Program-made: the position numbers and the translations under genes
Shown here: piece after piece, positions 17,236 through 25,152 of the stretch
Layout of the letters: every line of letters begins with the position of its first letter
How positions within the stretch are numbered: position 1 is the stretch's first letter
From: Streptomyces sp. Mut1
Lineage (GTDB): Bacteria > Actinomycetota > Actinomycetes > Streptomycetales > Streptomycetaceae
Length of the DNA stretch: 64,000 nt
NCBI RefSeq assembly: GCF_030719295.1
Contig: NZ_CP120997.1
Span: 744,001 to 808,000, forward strand
Direction: 5' to 3'
The notes under the pieces: model-generated
Told to the model about the DNA's origin: nothing
Databases searched by the model: none
The model's input: the letters and a program-made list of their open reading frames with translations, nothing else

Positions 17236-17886
17236 ATGCCGGTAACCGTTCTTCTGGTCGACGACGAGCCCCTGGTCCGCACGGGGCTGCGGGCAGTCCT
17301 GGAGGCCCAGCCCGATATCGAGGTGGTGGGTGAGGCGGGTGACGGCGCCGCGGTCATCCCCCTGGTGAGGCAGCTGCGACCCGATGTGGTGGCGATGGAT
17401 GTCCGCATGCCGCTCATGGACGGCATAGAGGCCACCAGGGTGGTGCTGCGCACCGTGCCCGAGCCTCCGAAGATCCTGGTGGTGACGACATTCGAGAACG
17501 ACGAGTACGTCTACGAGGCGCTGCGCGCGGGGGCGGACGGGTTCCTCCTCAAGCGGGCCCGGCCGGCCGAGATCGTCCACGCCGTACGGCTGGTGGCGGA
17601 GGGGGAGTCTCTGCTGTTTCCGGCGGCGGTCCGGCGGCTCGCCGCCGAATACGGCACGAACAAGGCGCGCGAGCTGCTGAGGCGGGCCTCGCTCACCGAG
17701 CGTGAGGCCACGGTGCTGCGGCTGATGGCCCGGGGCCTGACCAATGCCGAAATCGCCGACAAACTCGTGGTGGGGGTGGAGACGGTGAAGTCTCATGTCA
17801 GCGCCGTGCTCGCGAAGTTGGGCGCGCGTGACCGCACCCAGGCGGTGATCGCCGCCTATGAGTCCGGGTTCGTCTCTCCCGGTTGA
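17236..17886 (+). CDS. NarL-family response regulator (216 aa)
   Basis: Receiver domain at residues 1-120 with the acid pair DDEP, phospho-acceptor Asp55 in AMDVRMP, Thr in VVTTFENDEYV, and Lys in LLKRARP; then a LuxR-type helix-turn-helix with LTEREATVLRLMARG and TVKSHVSAVLAKLGARDR. It starts four bases after the kinase stop (ATG 17236, or GTG 17233). It should activate or repress the adjoining ABC operon after phosphorylation by the kinase. Confidence 0.94.
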   Translation: MPVTVLLVDDEPLVRTGLRAVLEAQPDIEVVGEAGDGAAVIPLVRQLRPDVVAMDVRMPLMDGIEATRVVLRTVPEPPKILVVTTFENDEYVYEALRAGADGFLLKRARPAEIVHAVRLVAEGESLLFPAAVRRLAAEYGTNKARELLRRASLTEREATVLRLMARGLTNAEIADKLVVGVETVKSHVSAVLAKLGARDRTQAVIAAYESGFVSPG

Positions 17887-17943
17887 TCCCGGCCTTCGGG
17901 AACGGCATCGCCGCCCACGGTCGCCCTACCCCTGAGCAGCGAG

Positions 17944-17949
17944 TACGAT
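17944..17949 (+). promoter_or_regulatory. -10 box (TACGAT) for the ROK gene
   Basis: TACGAT lies 35 bases before GTG 17985, with GGGAGGA at about 17972 as ribosome binding site. No convincing -35 box. A 12-codon frame (ATG 17959 to TGA 17997) overlaps the ROK start out of frame. Confidence 0.4.
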
Positions 17950-17984
17950 CCGCCTGACATGCGCACGAGCTGGGAGGACACACC

Positions 17985-19142
17985 GTGGGCCGGCTGACCG
18001 GTGGGGACCCGTCGCTGTTGCGTCGGATCAATTCCGCGGTGGTACTGCATGCCCTCAGGGGTGCGTCCTCCTCGACCCTGACGGACCTGACCCGCATCAC
18101 GGGGCTGTCCCGTCCGACGGTCGAGGGCGTCGTGGAGGGGCTCTTCGAAGCGGGGCTGGTGGTCGAGTGCGCTCCCGACGGGCCCGAGGCGCGCCGCCAG
18201 GGACGTCCGGCGCGGCGGTTCCGGTTCCGGGCCGAGGCGGGGTACCTGCTGGGCATCGAGATCGGCCCGCATCGTGTGTCGGCCCTCCTGTCGGGGCTGG
18301 ACGGCCGCATCATCGGCGCCGGTTCCCGGGAGGTGTCGGAGACGGCGAGTGCCGACGACCGCCTCGACCGGGTACGGGCGGTGGTCGCAGACGTCCTGCG
18401 GCGCACCGGCGTGGCCCGCAGCAGCCTGCGGGCGGTGGGGGTGGGCAGTCCGGGCATCGTGGAGGCCGACGGCACCGTCCGGCTGGGTACCGCGCTGCCG
18501 GACTGGACGGGCCTGGCCCTGGGCGAGCGGCTGAGGCGTTCCTTCCGCTGCCCCGTTCTCGTGGAGAACGACGCCAACGCGGCTGCCGTCGCCGAGCACT
18601 GGAAGGGTGCGGCCACGGAGTCCGACGACATCGTGTTCGTGCTGGCGGGGCTGAGCCCGGGAGCGGGTTCCCTGATCGGGGGGCGGCTGCACCGCGGGTT
18701 CGGGGGCGCGGCCGGGGAGATCGGTGCGCTGCACCTGCTGGGCCGGGACGTCACGCCGGAGCACCTGCTGTCGACGACGGACACCCCGCTGGACCCGCTG
18801 GACGAGCACGCCGTCGCGGCGGTGTTCGCGAAGGCGCGGCACGGTGACGAGCAGGCTCAGGCCGCGGTGGAGCGGTTCATTCAGCGGCTGGTCCACGACG
18901 TGGCGGCGCTGGTGCTGGCGCTCGATCCCGAGCTGGTGGTGATCGGGGGCTGGGCCGCCGGCCTGGACGGGGTCCTGGACCCGCTCCGCGGTGAGCTGGC
19001 CCGCTACTGTCTGCGGCCCCCTCGGGTGGCCCTCTCGCTCCTCGGCGAGGCCGCGGTGGCGACCGGTGCGCTGCGGCTCGCGCTCGACCACGTCGAGGAG
19101 GAGCTCTTCGCCGTGGAGGGAACGGTCACGGCCCGCCGCTGA
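17985..19142 (+). CDS. ROK family transcriptional regulator (385 aa)
   Basis: N-terminal winged helix (residues about 10-70, LTDLTRITGLSRPTVEGVVE) followed by a ROK sugar-kinase-like domain with GIEIGPHRV, VENDANAAAVAEH, and a glycine-rich segment GLSPGAGSLIGGRLHRG; the kinase zinc motif is not evident, consistent with a regulator rather than an enzyme. GTG 17985 has a good GGGAGGA upstream. It converges with the GntR gene. It probably senses a sugar or sugar phosphate, but no transport or catabolic genes lie next to it, so the target is unknown. Confidence 0.9.
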   Translation: MGRLTGGDPSLLRRINSAVVLHALRGASSSTLTDLTRITGLSRPTVEGVVEGLFEAGLVVECAPDGPEARRQGRPARRFRFRAEAGYLLGIEIGPHRVSALLSGLDGRIIGAGSREVSETASADDRLDRVRAVVADVLRRTGVARSSLRAVGVGSPGIVEADGTVRLGTALPDWTGLALGERLRRSFRCPVLVENDANAAAVAEHWKGAATESDDIVFVLAGLSPGAGSLIGGRLHRGFGGAAGEIGALHLLGRDVTPEHLLSTTDTPLDPLDEHAVAAVFAKARHGDEQAQAAVERFIQRLVHDVAALVLALDPELVVIGGWAAGLDGVLDPLRGELARYCLRPPRVALSLLGEAAVATGALRLALDHVEEELFAVEGTVTARR

Positions 19143-19217
19143 GTGCGACGGGCCGGGTGGTGCGTGCTGTGGGATATGCGGTCCGGCGCCGGACGGCTGG
19201 TCCGGTGACGGTGGGCG

Positions 19218-19985
19218 TCAGGAGGCCACGCGCTCCTCGGCGGAGTGGCTGATCTCCAGGTCGCCGGAGTCGCCGAAGGTGAGCCGGCAGGTGTCCGCCC
19301 GGTATGTGGCGACCGATACGGCGGCGGTGCCGCCCGCGGCGAGGTAGCGGGTGGTGACCACGAGGACGGGGGCGCCGGGAAGCCGGTCGAGCTCCTTGGC
19401 GTCGTCGGCGCGGGCGGAACCCAGCTCGACGGAGCGGTCCTGGCCGTCGAGGCCGAGCCGGTGCAGTTCGCGTACGACATTGCGGGCCCTGGCCGCGCCG
19501 GACGGGGCGTCTATGCCGGACAGCTCCGGCACGGAGGACGACGGCACGTACAGCAGCTCCGCCGCGACCACCTGGCCGTGGCTCAGCCGGATGCGGCGGA
19601 CGATGTGCAGGGGCTCCTCGCCACCCACGTTCAGCGTCGCGGCGATCGCGGCCGGGGCGGGAGCGCTCTCGCAGTCCACCGACTGCCAGGCCTCGTCGGC
19701 CTCGCCGCCGGTCCAGTCGTGCCGGCCCGTCGACACCGCGACGCCCACGCGCGGCGGGGCGACCGTGGTGCCGACGCCGCGGCGGCGGTGCAGCCTGCCT
19801 TCGAGTTCGAGTTGCTCCAGAGCCTGCCGGAGCGTTGCCCTGGCGACACCGAACCGGGCGGCGAGCTCGCGCTCGTTGGGGAGGATCTCCCCCACCGCAA
19901 AGTCCGAGTCGAGTGCCTCACTGAGCACGGTCTTGAGGTGCCAGTACTTCGGCTCCTGCACCGTTTCCAGCTGCGTGGTCCCCAC
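19218..19985 (-). CDS. GntR/HutC family regulator with UTRA domain (255 aa)
   Basis: N-terminal GntR winged helix (LPNERELAARFGVARATLRQALEQLELEGRL, given here only as positions 37-67; key RxTLRxAL motif present) and a C-terminal UTRA effector domain with ELLYVPSSSVPEL and PVLVVTTRYLA. This is the DasR-type subfamily, whose effectors are phosphosugars or similar small molecules. The upstream region has an 8-base inverted repeat and a palindrome very like the DasR box, so autoregulation is likely. It is not DasR itself as far as I remember that sequence. Confidence 0.92.
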   Translation of the reverse strand: MGTTQLETVQEPKYWHLKTVLSEALDSDFAVGEILPNERELAARFGVARATLRQALEQLELEGRLHRRRGVGTTVAPPRVGVAVSTGRHDWTGGEADEAWQSVDCESAPAPAAIAATLNVGGEEPLHIVRRIRLSHGQVVAAELLYVPSSSVPELSGIDAPSGAARARNVVRELHRLGLDGQDRSVELGSARADDAKELDRLPGAPVLVVTTRYLAAGGTAAVSVATYRADTCRLTFGDSGDLEISHSAEERVAS

Positions 19986-20033
19986 CCTGTCCTCCGCAAT
20001 CGCCCAGCGGCTTTTCCGCGACGTTATTTATTA

Positions 20034-20061
20034 AAGGTTCCTGTCTTAACGTTGGAACCTT
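20034..20061. promoter_or_regulatory. Inverted repeat AAGGTTCC-N12-GGAACCTT upstream of the GntR gene
   Basis: Perfect 8-base arms spaced by 12 bases, 49 bases before the GntR start (minus strand). The centre contains TTAACGTT and the flank is unusually AT-rich (TTATTTATTAAAG), so the site probably overlaps the promoter. Confidence 0.55.
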
Positions 20062-20077
20062 AGGACGGCACACCCCC

Positions 20078-20091
20078 TTGGTCAAGACCAA
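20078..20091. promoter_or_regulatory. DasR-box-like palindrome TTGGTC-AA-GACCAA
   Basis: Six-base arms around two bases. The core TGGTC-NN-GACCA is the same as in the known DasR-responsive element. It lies 93 bases upstream of the GntR/UTRA start. It could be bound by the encoded regulator or by DasR itself. Confidence 0.55.
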
Positions 20092-20487
20092 TCCTGCGTC
20101 TGTGACGCTGTGAATAGGGGGTCTGCCGCAGAGCGTTCACAGGACGTTCGCGGACCGGAGAACCGCGCGTAGCACAAAGCCCCACGTCGGGGCGGGTGCG
20201 TGGGGTTACTGAACAGTTCTGATTCGAATGGCTGGAATCGACCGAATCGGCTGAAAGAGGTCAGGGGGCGGTCCGCGTCGCGGAGCGGCGGCCGACAGTG
20301 GGAGCGGGAGAGGCCCCGGAGCGCCGAGATGCGCGGCCCCGGCGGACGGGGGCCCACAGGGGCGTGCTCGCGGCGTGCGACCTCTTGAACTGGAAGCTAC
20401 CTGGCGGTAATTGTTGTTGACGCCACGTCTAAGCCGCTCGCGGGCACGGCTCCCCGTGTCGCGACCGCAACCCCCGGGGGCACTGCC
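20092..20487. other. Gene-free control region before the alpha/beta hydrolase
   Basis: Almost 400 bases without a supported gene. It holds a stem-loop with 7-base arms CCCCACG/CGTGGGG at 20180-20205 and a possible promoter TTGAAC at 20385-20390 with TAATTG 17 bases later (20408-20413), about 75 bases before the hydrolase start. A run of GAATGGCTGGAATCGACCG-like direct repeats at 20224-20250 may be functional. No small ORF with a good ribosome binding site was seen. Confidence 0.4.
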
Positions 20488-21318
20488 ATGACCAGCACGG
20501 TCTCGTTCAGCATCGAGTCGCCCCAAGGGCCCCGGACCGTGTCCGTGGCGTACGAACGGACCGGCTCCGGGGAGCCGTTGCTGCTCCTGCACGGCATCGG
20601 TCACCACCGTCAGGCCTGGGACCCGGTGGCGTCGATCCTGGCCGTGGAGCGGGAGGTGATAGCCGTCGACCTGCCCGGTTTCGGGGCCTCCCCGGCGCTG
20701 CCCGACGGCGTTCCGTACGATCTCGCGACCGTGGCGCCGCTGCTCGGAGCCTTCTGCGCGACGCTCGATGTGGACCGCCCCCATGTGGCGGGCAACTCCC
20801 TCGGCGGGCTGCTGGCGCTGGAGATGGGGCGTCGCGATCTCGCCCGTTCGGTGACCGCGCTCTCGCCCGCGGGGTTCTGGAGCGAGCGCGAGCGCGTCTA
20901 CGCGTTCGGGACCCTGCGCGCCATGCGGCTGGCCGCACAGTCGATGCCGCTGCCCCTGATCGAGCGGCTCTCCCGCACGGCGGCCGGTCGCACGGCGCTG
21001 ACCAGCACCATCTACGCCCGGCCCGGTCGCCGTTCGCCAGAGGCGGCGGTCTCCGAGACCCTGGCGCTGCGCGAGGCGACCGGCTTCCACCAGACCCTGG
21101 CCGTCGGCCGCGGCGTGCGGTTCACCGCCGACCTGCCCGGACTACCGGTCACCATCGCCTGGGGCGGCCGCGACCGGCTCCTCCTGCGACGCCAGGGAAT
21201 CAGGGCGAAGCACAGCATTCCCGGCGCACGGCTCGTCCGGCTGCCCGGCTGCGGCCACGTCCCGATGAACGACGACCCCGCGCTCGTGGCCCGGGTGATC
21301 CTCGACACCAGCCGCTGA
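20488..21318 (+). CDS. Alpha/beta hydrolase (276 aa)
   Basis: Canonical alpha/beta-hydrolase fold: oxyanion region LLLLHGIGHH, nucleophile Ser in VAGNSLGGLLALEMG (near residue 98), acid Asp in WGGRDRLLL and His in PGCGHVPMND. The sequence is complete and intracellular. Substrate unknown; esters, haloalkanes and C-C bonds are all possible for this family. Its 3' end overlaps the end of the convergent EamA gene by 177 bases. Confidence 0.9.
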   Translation: MTSTVSFSIESPQGPRTVSVAYERTGSGEPLLLLHGIGHHRQAWDPVASILAVEREVIAVDLPGFGASPALPDGVPYDLATVAPLLGAFCATLDVDRPHVAGNSLGGLLALEMGRRDLARSVTALSPAGFWSERERVYAFGTLRAMRLAAQSMPLPLIERLSRTAAGRTALTSTIYARPGRRSPEAAVSETLALREATGFHQTLAVGRGVRFTADLPGLPVTIAWGGRDRLLLRRQGIRAKHSIPGARLVRLPGCGHVPMNDDPALVARVILDTSR

Positions 21319-22224
21319 AGCCGCCTCCCGTTCCCCGCCGCGCCGCCCCAGCACGCCCGACCCGATCGCCACACCGAGCCCGACCAGGCAGGAGCCGGCT
21401 GCCTGGGCGACACCGTAGGAACCGGTTCCCACCAGCGGGGCGGTGAGTGCGGCGGAGACCGGGATCAGGCCGGAGAAGAGCGTGGCGCGCTCGGCGCCGA
21501 TGCGCTGCATCCCCATGTACCAGCAGACGAAACCGATGACGGTCACCACGGCCGCCTGCCAGATCAGCGCCGCCGCCTCGGCTCCGGTCGGCACCCGCAG
21601 GAAGCCGCCGCCGTCCAGCACCAGCCCCAGGACCGCCGACTCGGCCGCGGCGATCACGCAGACCGTCGCGGACAACAGCTTCGGGCCCAGCGGGCGCAGC
21701 ACCGGCACCGCGAGTACGGCGAAGCCCACCTCACCGGCGAGCGCGCCCACGGAGCACAGGATGCCCGCCAGGTCCGTACGCCCCCAGCCCTGGACCGTAA
21801 AGGCACCCGCTGCGACCAGGGCAGCCGCGTACAGCACGGCACGAGTGGGACGGCGGCCGTCGAGCAGCGGCACGAGCACCGCCACGAGAATCGGCGCGCA
21901 GCCGACGAAGACACCCGGAACCGCTGGTTCGGCAGAGCGTTCGGCGGCCAGCACGGCGAGGTTGAAGCCGACCATGCCGACCGCCGCGAGCAGCGCGAGC
22001 CGCCTCCACTGGCGCCCCGAGAGCGCGCGCAGCGTGGCGGCGGGCCTCGGCTCCCCCTCACGGCGGAGCAGGGGCAGGAGAAGCAGCGCCGCGAGGCCGT
22101 AGCGCAGCGCCTGGCCTCCCGCGTACGGGTAGTCGCCAAGGACGCTGTTGGCGGTGAAGGAGGCGCCGACGAGGAGGCAGGCGACGGCGGCCGAGAGAGC
22201 CCCGCGCACATAGGTCACGTTCAT
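21142..22224 (-). CDS. EamA/DMT-superfamily transporter (360 aa)
   Basis: Ten predicted membrane helices in two EamA halves; the second half ends near residue 300 with GSCLVGLGVAIGSGVLG. The following 55 residues are hydrophilic and are encoded antisense to the last 177 bases of the alpha/beta hydrolase gene, so they are probably a read-through extension after loss of an earlier stop. It starts 47 bases from the divergent MocR gene, which probably controls it. DMT transporters export amino acids or metabolites. Confidence 0.88.
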   Translation of the reverse strand: MNVTYVRGALSAAVACLLVGASFTANSVLGDYPYAGGQALRYGLAALLLLPLLRREGEPRPAATLRALSGRQWRRLALLAAVGMVGFNLAVLAAERSAEPAVPGVFVGCAPILVAVLVPLLDGRRPTRAVLYAAALVAAGAFTVQGWGRTDLAGILCSVGALAGEVGFAVLAVPVLRPLGPKLLSATVCVIAAAESAVLGLVLDGGGFLRVPTGAEAAALIWQAAVVTVIGFVCWYMGMQRIGAERATLFSGLIPVSAALTAPLVGTGSYGVAQAAGSCLVGLGVAIGSGVLGRRGGEREAASAAGVEDHPGHERGVVVHRDVAAAGQPDEPCAGNAVLRPDSLASQEEPVAAAPGDGDR

Positions 22225-22271
22225 GGCACCGACGCTAGGGAGCCGGGCGGCCCGGTTTAAGGTCCACTTTC

Positions 22272-23732
22272 ATGACGTCTTCGGGGACCAATACGCGCTC
22301 AGAGGCCGACGGCCAAGGCCGGGAACCGGTTTCCACGGCCTGGGAGTTGCTGTTGCCGGTGGCATCCGCTCCGGCCCGGGGCCGTGGCCGGGCGCTCCAG
22401 TCGGCCCTGCGCGAGGCGGTCCGTTCCGGCCGTCTGGCACCGGGGACCCGGCTGCCGTCCAGCCGTGAGCTGGCCGCCGATCTGCGTGTCTCGCGCGGCC
22501 TGGTGACCGAGGCGTACGAACAGCTGACCGCCGAAAGCTATCTGCGCAGCGGGCGTGGGGCCGGGACCTGGGTGAGCGGGTCCGCGCGGGCGGCGGCGGG
22601 CGGCGCGCGGGACCTCGCCCCGCGCGCCCTCGGCGTCCGCGTCGACTTCCGGCCGGGCACACCGGATCTCTCCCTCTTCCCGCGCAGTGCCTGGGCGGCA
22701 GCCCACCGCTCGGTGCTCGGCCGGCTGCCGCACCGCGCTCTCGGCTATCCGGACCCGCGCGGTCTGCCGGAGCTGCGCAACGCCCTCGCGGCCCTGCTGA
22801 CCCGGCGGCGTGGGGTCGTCGCCGATCCCGAACGGCTCCTGATCTGTTCCGGGGTGGCTCAGGCGACGACGCTGCTCGGGTTCGTCCTGCACGGGCGCGG
22901 CATGCGCACGGTGGGCGTGGAGGACCCGGGGAGCCCGGAGCACGCGGCGCTCTTCGCGTCCGCCGGTATGGCGACCGCCCCGGTGCCGCTCGACGACGAG
23001 GGCCTGGCCGTGGAGCCGCTGGTGCGCTCCGGTGTGCGCGCCGTGGTCACGACCCCGGCCCATCAGTTCCCGACCGGAGTGGCCTACTCCGCCGCTCGGC
23101 GCAGCCGGCTCCTGGAGTGGGCGCGCGAGGCGGACGGGCTGGTGGTGGAGGACGACTACGACGGTGACTTCCGCTACGACCGCGCTCCCGTCGGCGCCCT
23201 TCAGGGGCTCGACCCCGAGCGCGTCGCCTACACGGGCTCGGTGAGCAAGTCGCTGGCACCCGGGCTGCGGCTGGGCTGGCTGATCGCGCCCGCCGACATG
23301 ACCGGCGAACTCGTCGACCGGAAGCGGACGATGGACCTCGGCAACCCGGCTCTCGACCAGGCGGTTCTCGCCGGTTTCGTGACGAGCGGGGGCTACGACC
23401 GCCAGCTGAGGCGCTGCCAGCGCGCCTACCGCGAGCGGCGGGACGTACTGACGCGGGCGCTGGCCGAGCACTTTCCCGGCACCGAGGTGAGCGGCATCGC
23501 GGCGGGCCTGCACATCATCGCCCGGCTGCCCGAACGGTGGGGACCGGAGGAGGAGTTCGCCGCCCGCGCGGCCGATGCCGGGATCGCCGTACGCCTGTTG
23601 CGCGACTACGGGACGCGGCGGCCTGCGGACGGCTGCGTACGCCTGGTACTCGGCTACGCCCACCTGGCTCCGGCGGACATCCTCCGCGGGGTGCGCACAC
23701 TGGCCGCCTGCCCCCGGCAGAACCCCTGTTGA
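22272..23732 (+). CDS. MocR-type regulator, GntR helix fused to aminotransferase domain (486 aa)
   Basis: N-terminal GntR winged helix (residues about 30-100, GTRLPSSRELAADLRVSRG) joined to a fold-type I aminotransferase domain with the PLP lysine in TGSVSKSLAPGLRLGWL and EDDYDGDFRYD. MocR proteins use PLP or its adducts as effector; PdxR and GabR are examples. The divergent partner is an EamA transporter instead of pdxST or gabTD genes, so the likely target is that exporter. The 47-base gap contains the sequence AAGGTCCAC near both starts. Confidence 0.92.
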   Translation: MTSSGTNTRSEADGQGREPVSTAWELLLPVASAPARGRGRALQSALREAVRSGRLAPGTRLPSSRELAADLRVSRGLVTEAYEQLTAESYLRSGRGAGTWVSGSARAAAGGARDLAPRALGVRVDFRPGTPDLSLFPRSAWAAAHRSVLGRLPHRALGYPDPRGLPELRNALAALLTRRRGVVADPERLLICSGVAQATTLLGFVLHGRGMRTVGVEDPGSPEHAALFASAGMATAPVPLDDEGLAVEPLVRSGVRAVVTTPAHQFPTGVAYSAARRSRLLEWAREADGLVVEDDYDGDFRYDRAPVGALQGLDPERVAYTGSVSKSLAPGLRLGWLIAPADMTGELVDRKRTMDLGNPALDQAVLAGFVTSGGYDRQLRRCQRAYRERRDVLTRALAEHFPGTEVSGIAAGLHIIARLPERWGPEEEFAARAADAGIAVRLLRDYGTRRPADGCVRLVLGYAHLAPADILRGVRTLAACPRQNPC

Positions 23733-23766
23733 CCTGCGGCGGAGGCCGATTGTCAGTGGGGGGTCC

Positions 23767-23772
23767 TACCGT
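23767..23772 (+). promoter_or_regulatory. -10 box (TACCGT), leaderless start for the SWIM gene
   Basis: TACCGT ends 6 bases before ATG 23779 with no ribosome binding site in between; this is the spacing for a leaderless transcript. Confidence 0.4.
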
Positions 23773-23778
23773 TTTCCC

Positions 23779-25152
23779 ATGACCCGAACCGTGCAGGCCC
23801 TGGCCTACTCACGTCCGTCCGCCCTGGCTTCCTCACAGGCCGGTCAGTTGCTCGGCCTGGAGACCGCGGGCGGCTCCACGCCGCGTGGCTTCGAACCCCA
23901 TCCCCGGTTCTTCGAGGGCTTCCTCGCCTCGCCTCAGATCGCGGCCCGCGGGCTCCTCTGCGTGGCGGACGTCGCCGCCGCGCGCTATTACCAGCGGACC
24001 CTGCTGTCCTCGCTGGACCCGGTGGTGACGGGCAACGGCGACCGGCTGCGCTTCGAGTCGTTCTCCGGATGCTGCGGGGTGTACGCACGGCTCGACGTGC
24101 TGAGTGAAGGTTTGGAAGGGGTCGGAACGGGTCACGGCACGACCAATGTGGATGTGAACAATCCGCTGCGGGAGGCCCTTTCGCGGATAGCGGGTGACGA
24201 CCCGCTGCATCTGCGGGTGGGCCCGCAGGAGATGGCGGTCACCACGATGGACGGTCCAGTCGTGGAGAAGAAGGTCCCGCTGCCGAACCGATGGCTGCGT
24301 GGCTTCGCCGAGGCCCAGGTGGCCTCCGCCGCCTTCGATCTGCGGGCGGAGCTCCCCGCCGCGGAGGCCGTACGGTTCCTGCGGTCGCTGCCCAGGTCGT
24401 CCGGACCTGCCTCGCGGGGCGCGCAGTGGGTGGTGCCGGTCGGACAGACCCTGCGCCCCACGACCCGGCCGGCGGCCGGCGCCGTCTGCCTCCCCGGGCC
24501 CCAACGGCTGGTGACATTGCAGCGGGTCCTTCGGTACGCGTCGGCGCTGCGCGTGTACGGGCCGGTGGCCGACGGCGCCGCCACCGCGAGCGCCTGGGAG
24601 GTGGTGCTGCCCGGAATGCGGCTGACCCTGACGCTGTCGCCCGATGCCTCGCGCGGCTTCTCCGGTGAGGGCGGGGTGCTGGAGGCGCTCGCCACGGACG
24701 ACGCCTCCGCCGATGCCGAGCTGGTCTCCGTCCTGCTGGCCTGGGAGCCCCGGATCGAACCGGACCGGCTGGCGGAGCAGGCGGGCCTGCCGGTGGAGCG
24801 GGTACGGGCCGCGCTCGTCCGGCTGGGCACGGCCGGGCGGGTGGGGTACGACCTCGCGGACGCGGCGTACTTCCACCGCGAGCTGCCCTACGACGCGGAC
24901 CGCGCCGAGCGGCACAACCCGCGGCTGGTGGCCGCGCGGCAGCTGGCCCGGGAGGGCGCGGTCGTCCTGGACGGCGAGGTCGCGGCGGTGCGCTCGGGCG
25001 ACCAGCGCTACCAGGTGCGGGAGCGGTCGGGCGCGCTGAGCTGCACCTGCCAGTGGTGGGCGGACTACCGGGGCCGCCGCGGCCCGTGCAAGCACGCGCT
25101 GGCCGTCCGGATGGTGCGCCGTGGCGCGACGGTCGCCGGAGGTGCGCGATGA
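23779..25152 (+). CDS. SWIM zinc-finger family protein (457 aa)
   Basis: The SWIM motif CxCx(n)CxH is present at residues about 422-440 as CTCQWWADYRGRRGPCKH; SWIM fingers bind DNA or protein. The rest (residues 1-400) shows mixed helix and strand composition with no catalytic motif I recognise, including a conserved-looking SGCCGVYARLD and a TNVDVNNPLREAL segment. The stop overlaps the next gene by ATGA, so the two proteins are made in a fixed ratio. SWIM proteins in actinobacteria often sit with MoxR ATPases and VWA proteins; here only the large partner is present. Confidence 0.88.
   Translation: MTRTVQALAYSRPSALASSQAGQLLGLETAGGSTPRGFEPHPRFFEGFLASPQIAARGLLCVADVAAARYYQRTLLSSLDPVVTGNGDRLRFESFSGCCGVYARLDVLSEGLEGVGTGHGTTNVDVNNPLREALSRIAGDDPLHLRVGPQEMAVTTMDGPVVEKKVPLPNRWLRGFAEAQVASAAFDLRAELPAAEAVRFLRSLPRSSGPASRGAQWVVPVGQTLRPTTRPAAGAVCLPGPQRLVTLQRVLRYASALRVYGPVADGAATASAWEVVLPGMRLTLTLSPDASRGFSGEGGVLEALATDDASADAELVSVLLAWEPRIEPDRLAEQAGLPVERVRAALVRLGTAGRVGYDLADAAYFHRELPYDADRAERHNPRLVAARQLAREGAVVLDGEVAAVRSGDQRYQVRERSGALSCTCQWWADYRGRRGPCKHALAVRMVRRGATVAGGAR

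Noticed and set aside
17959..17997. 12-codon frame overlapping the ROK start
   Set aside because: Too short to judge; its ATG has no ribosome binding site and the overlap may be chance. Mentioned only in the promoter entry.
19181..19194. Perfect palindrome GTCCGGCGCCGGAC between the convergent ROK and GntR genes
   Set aside because: It has no loop and is too short to be a good terminator; GC-rich palindromes of this size are expected in this DNA.
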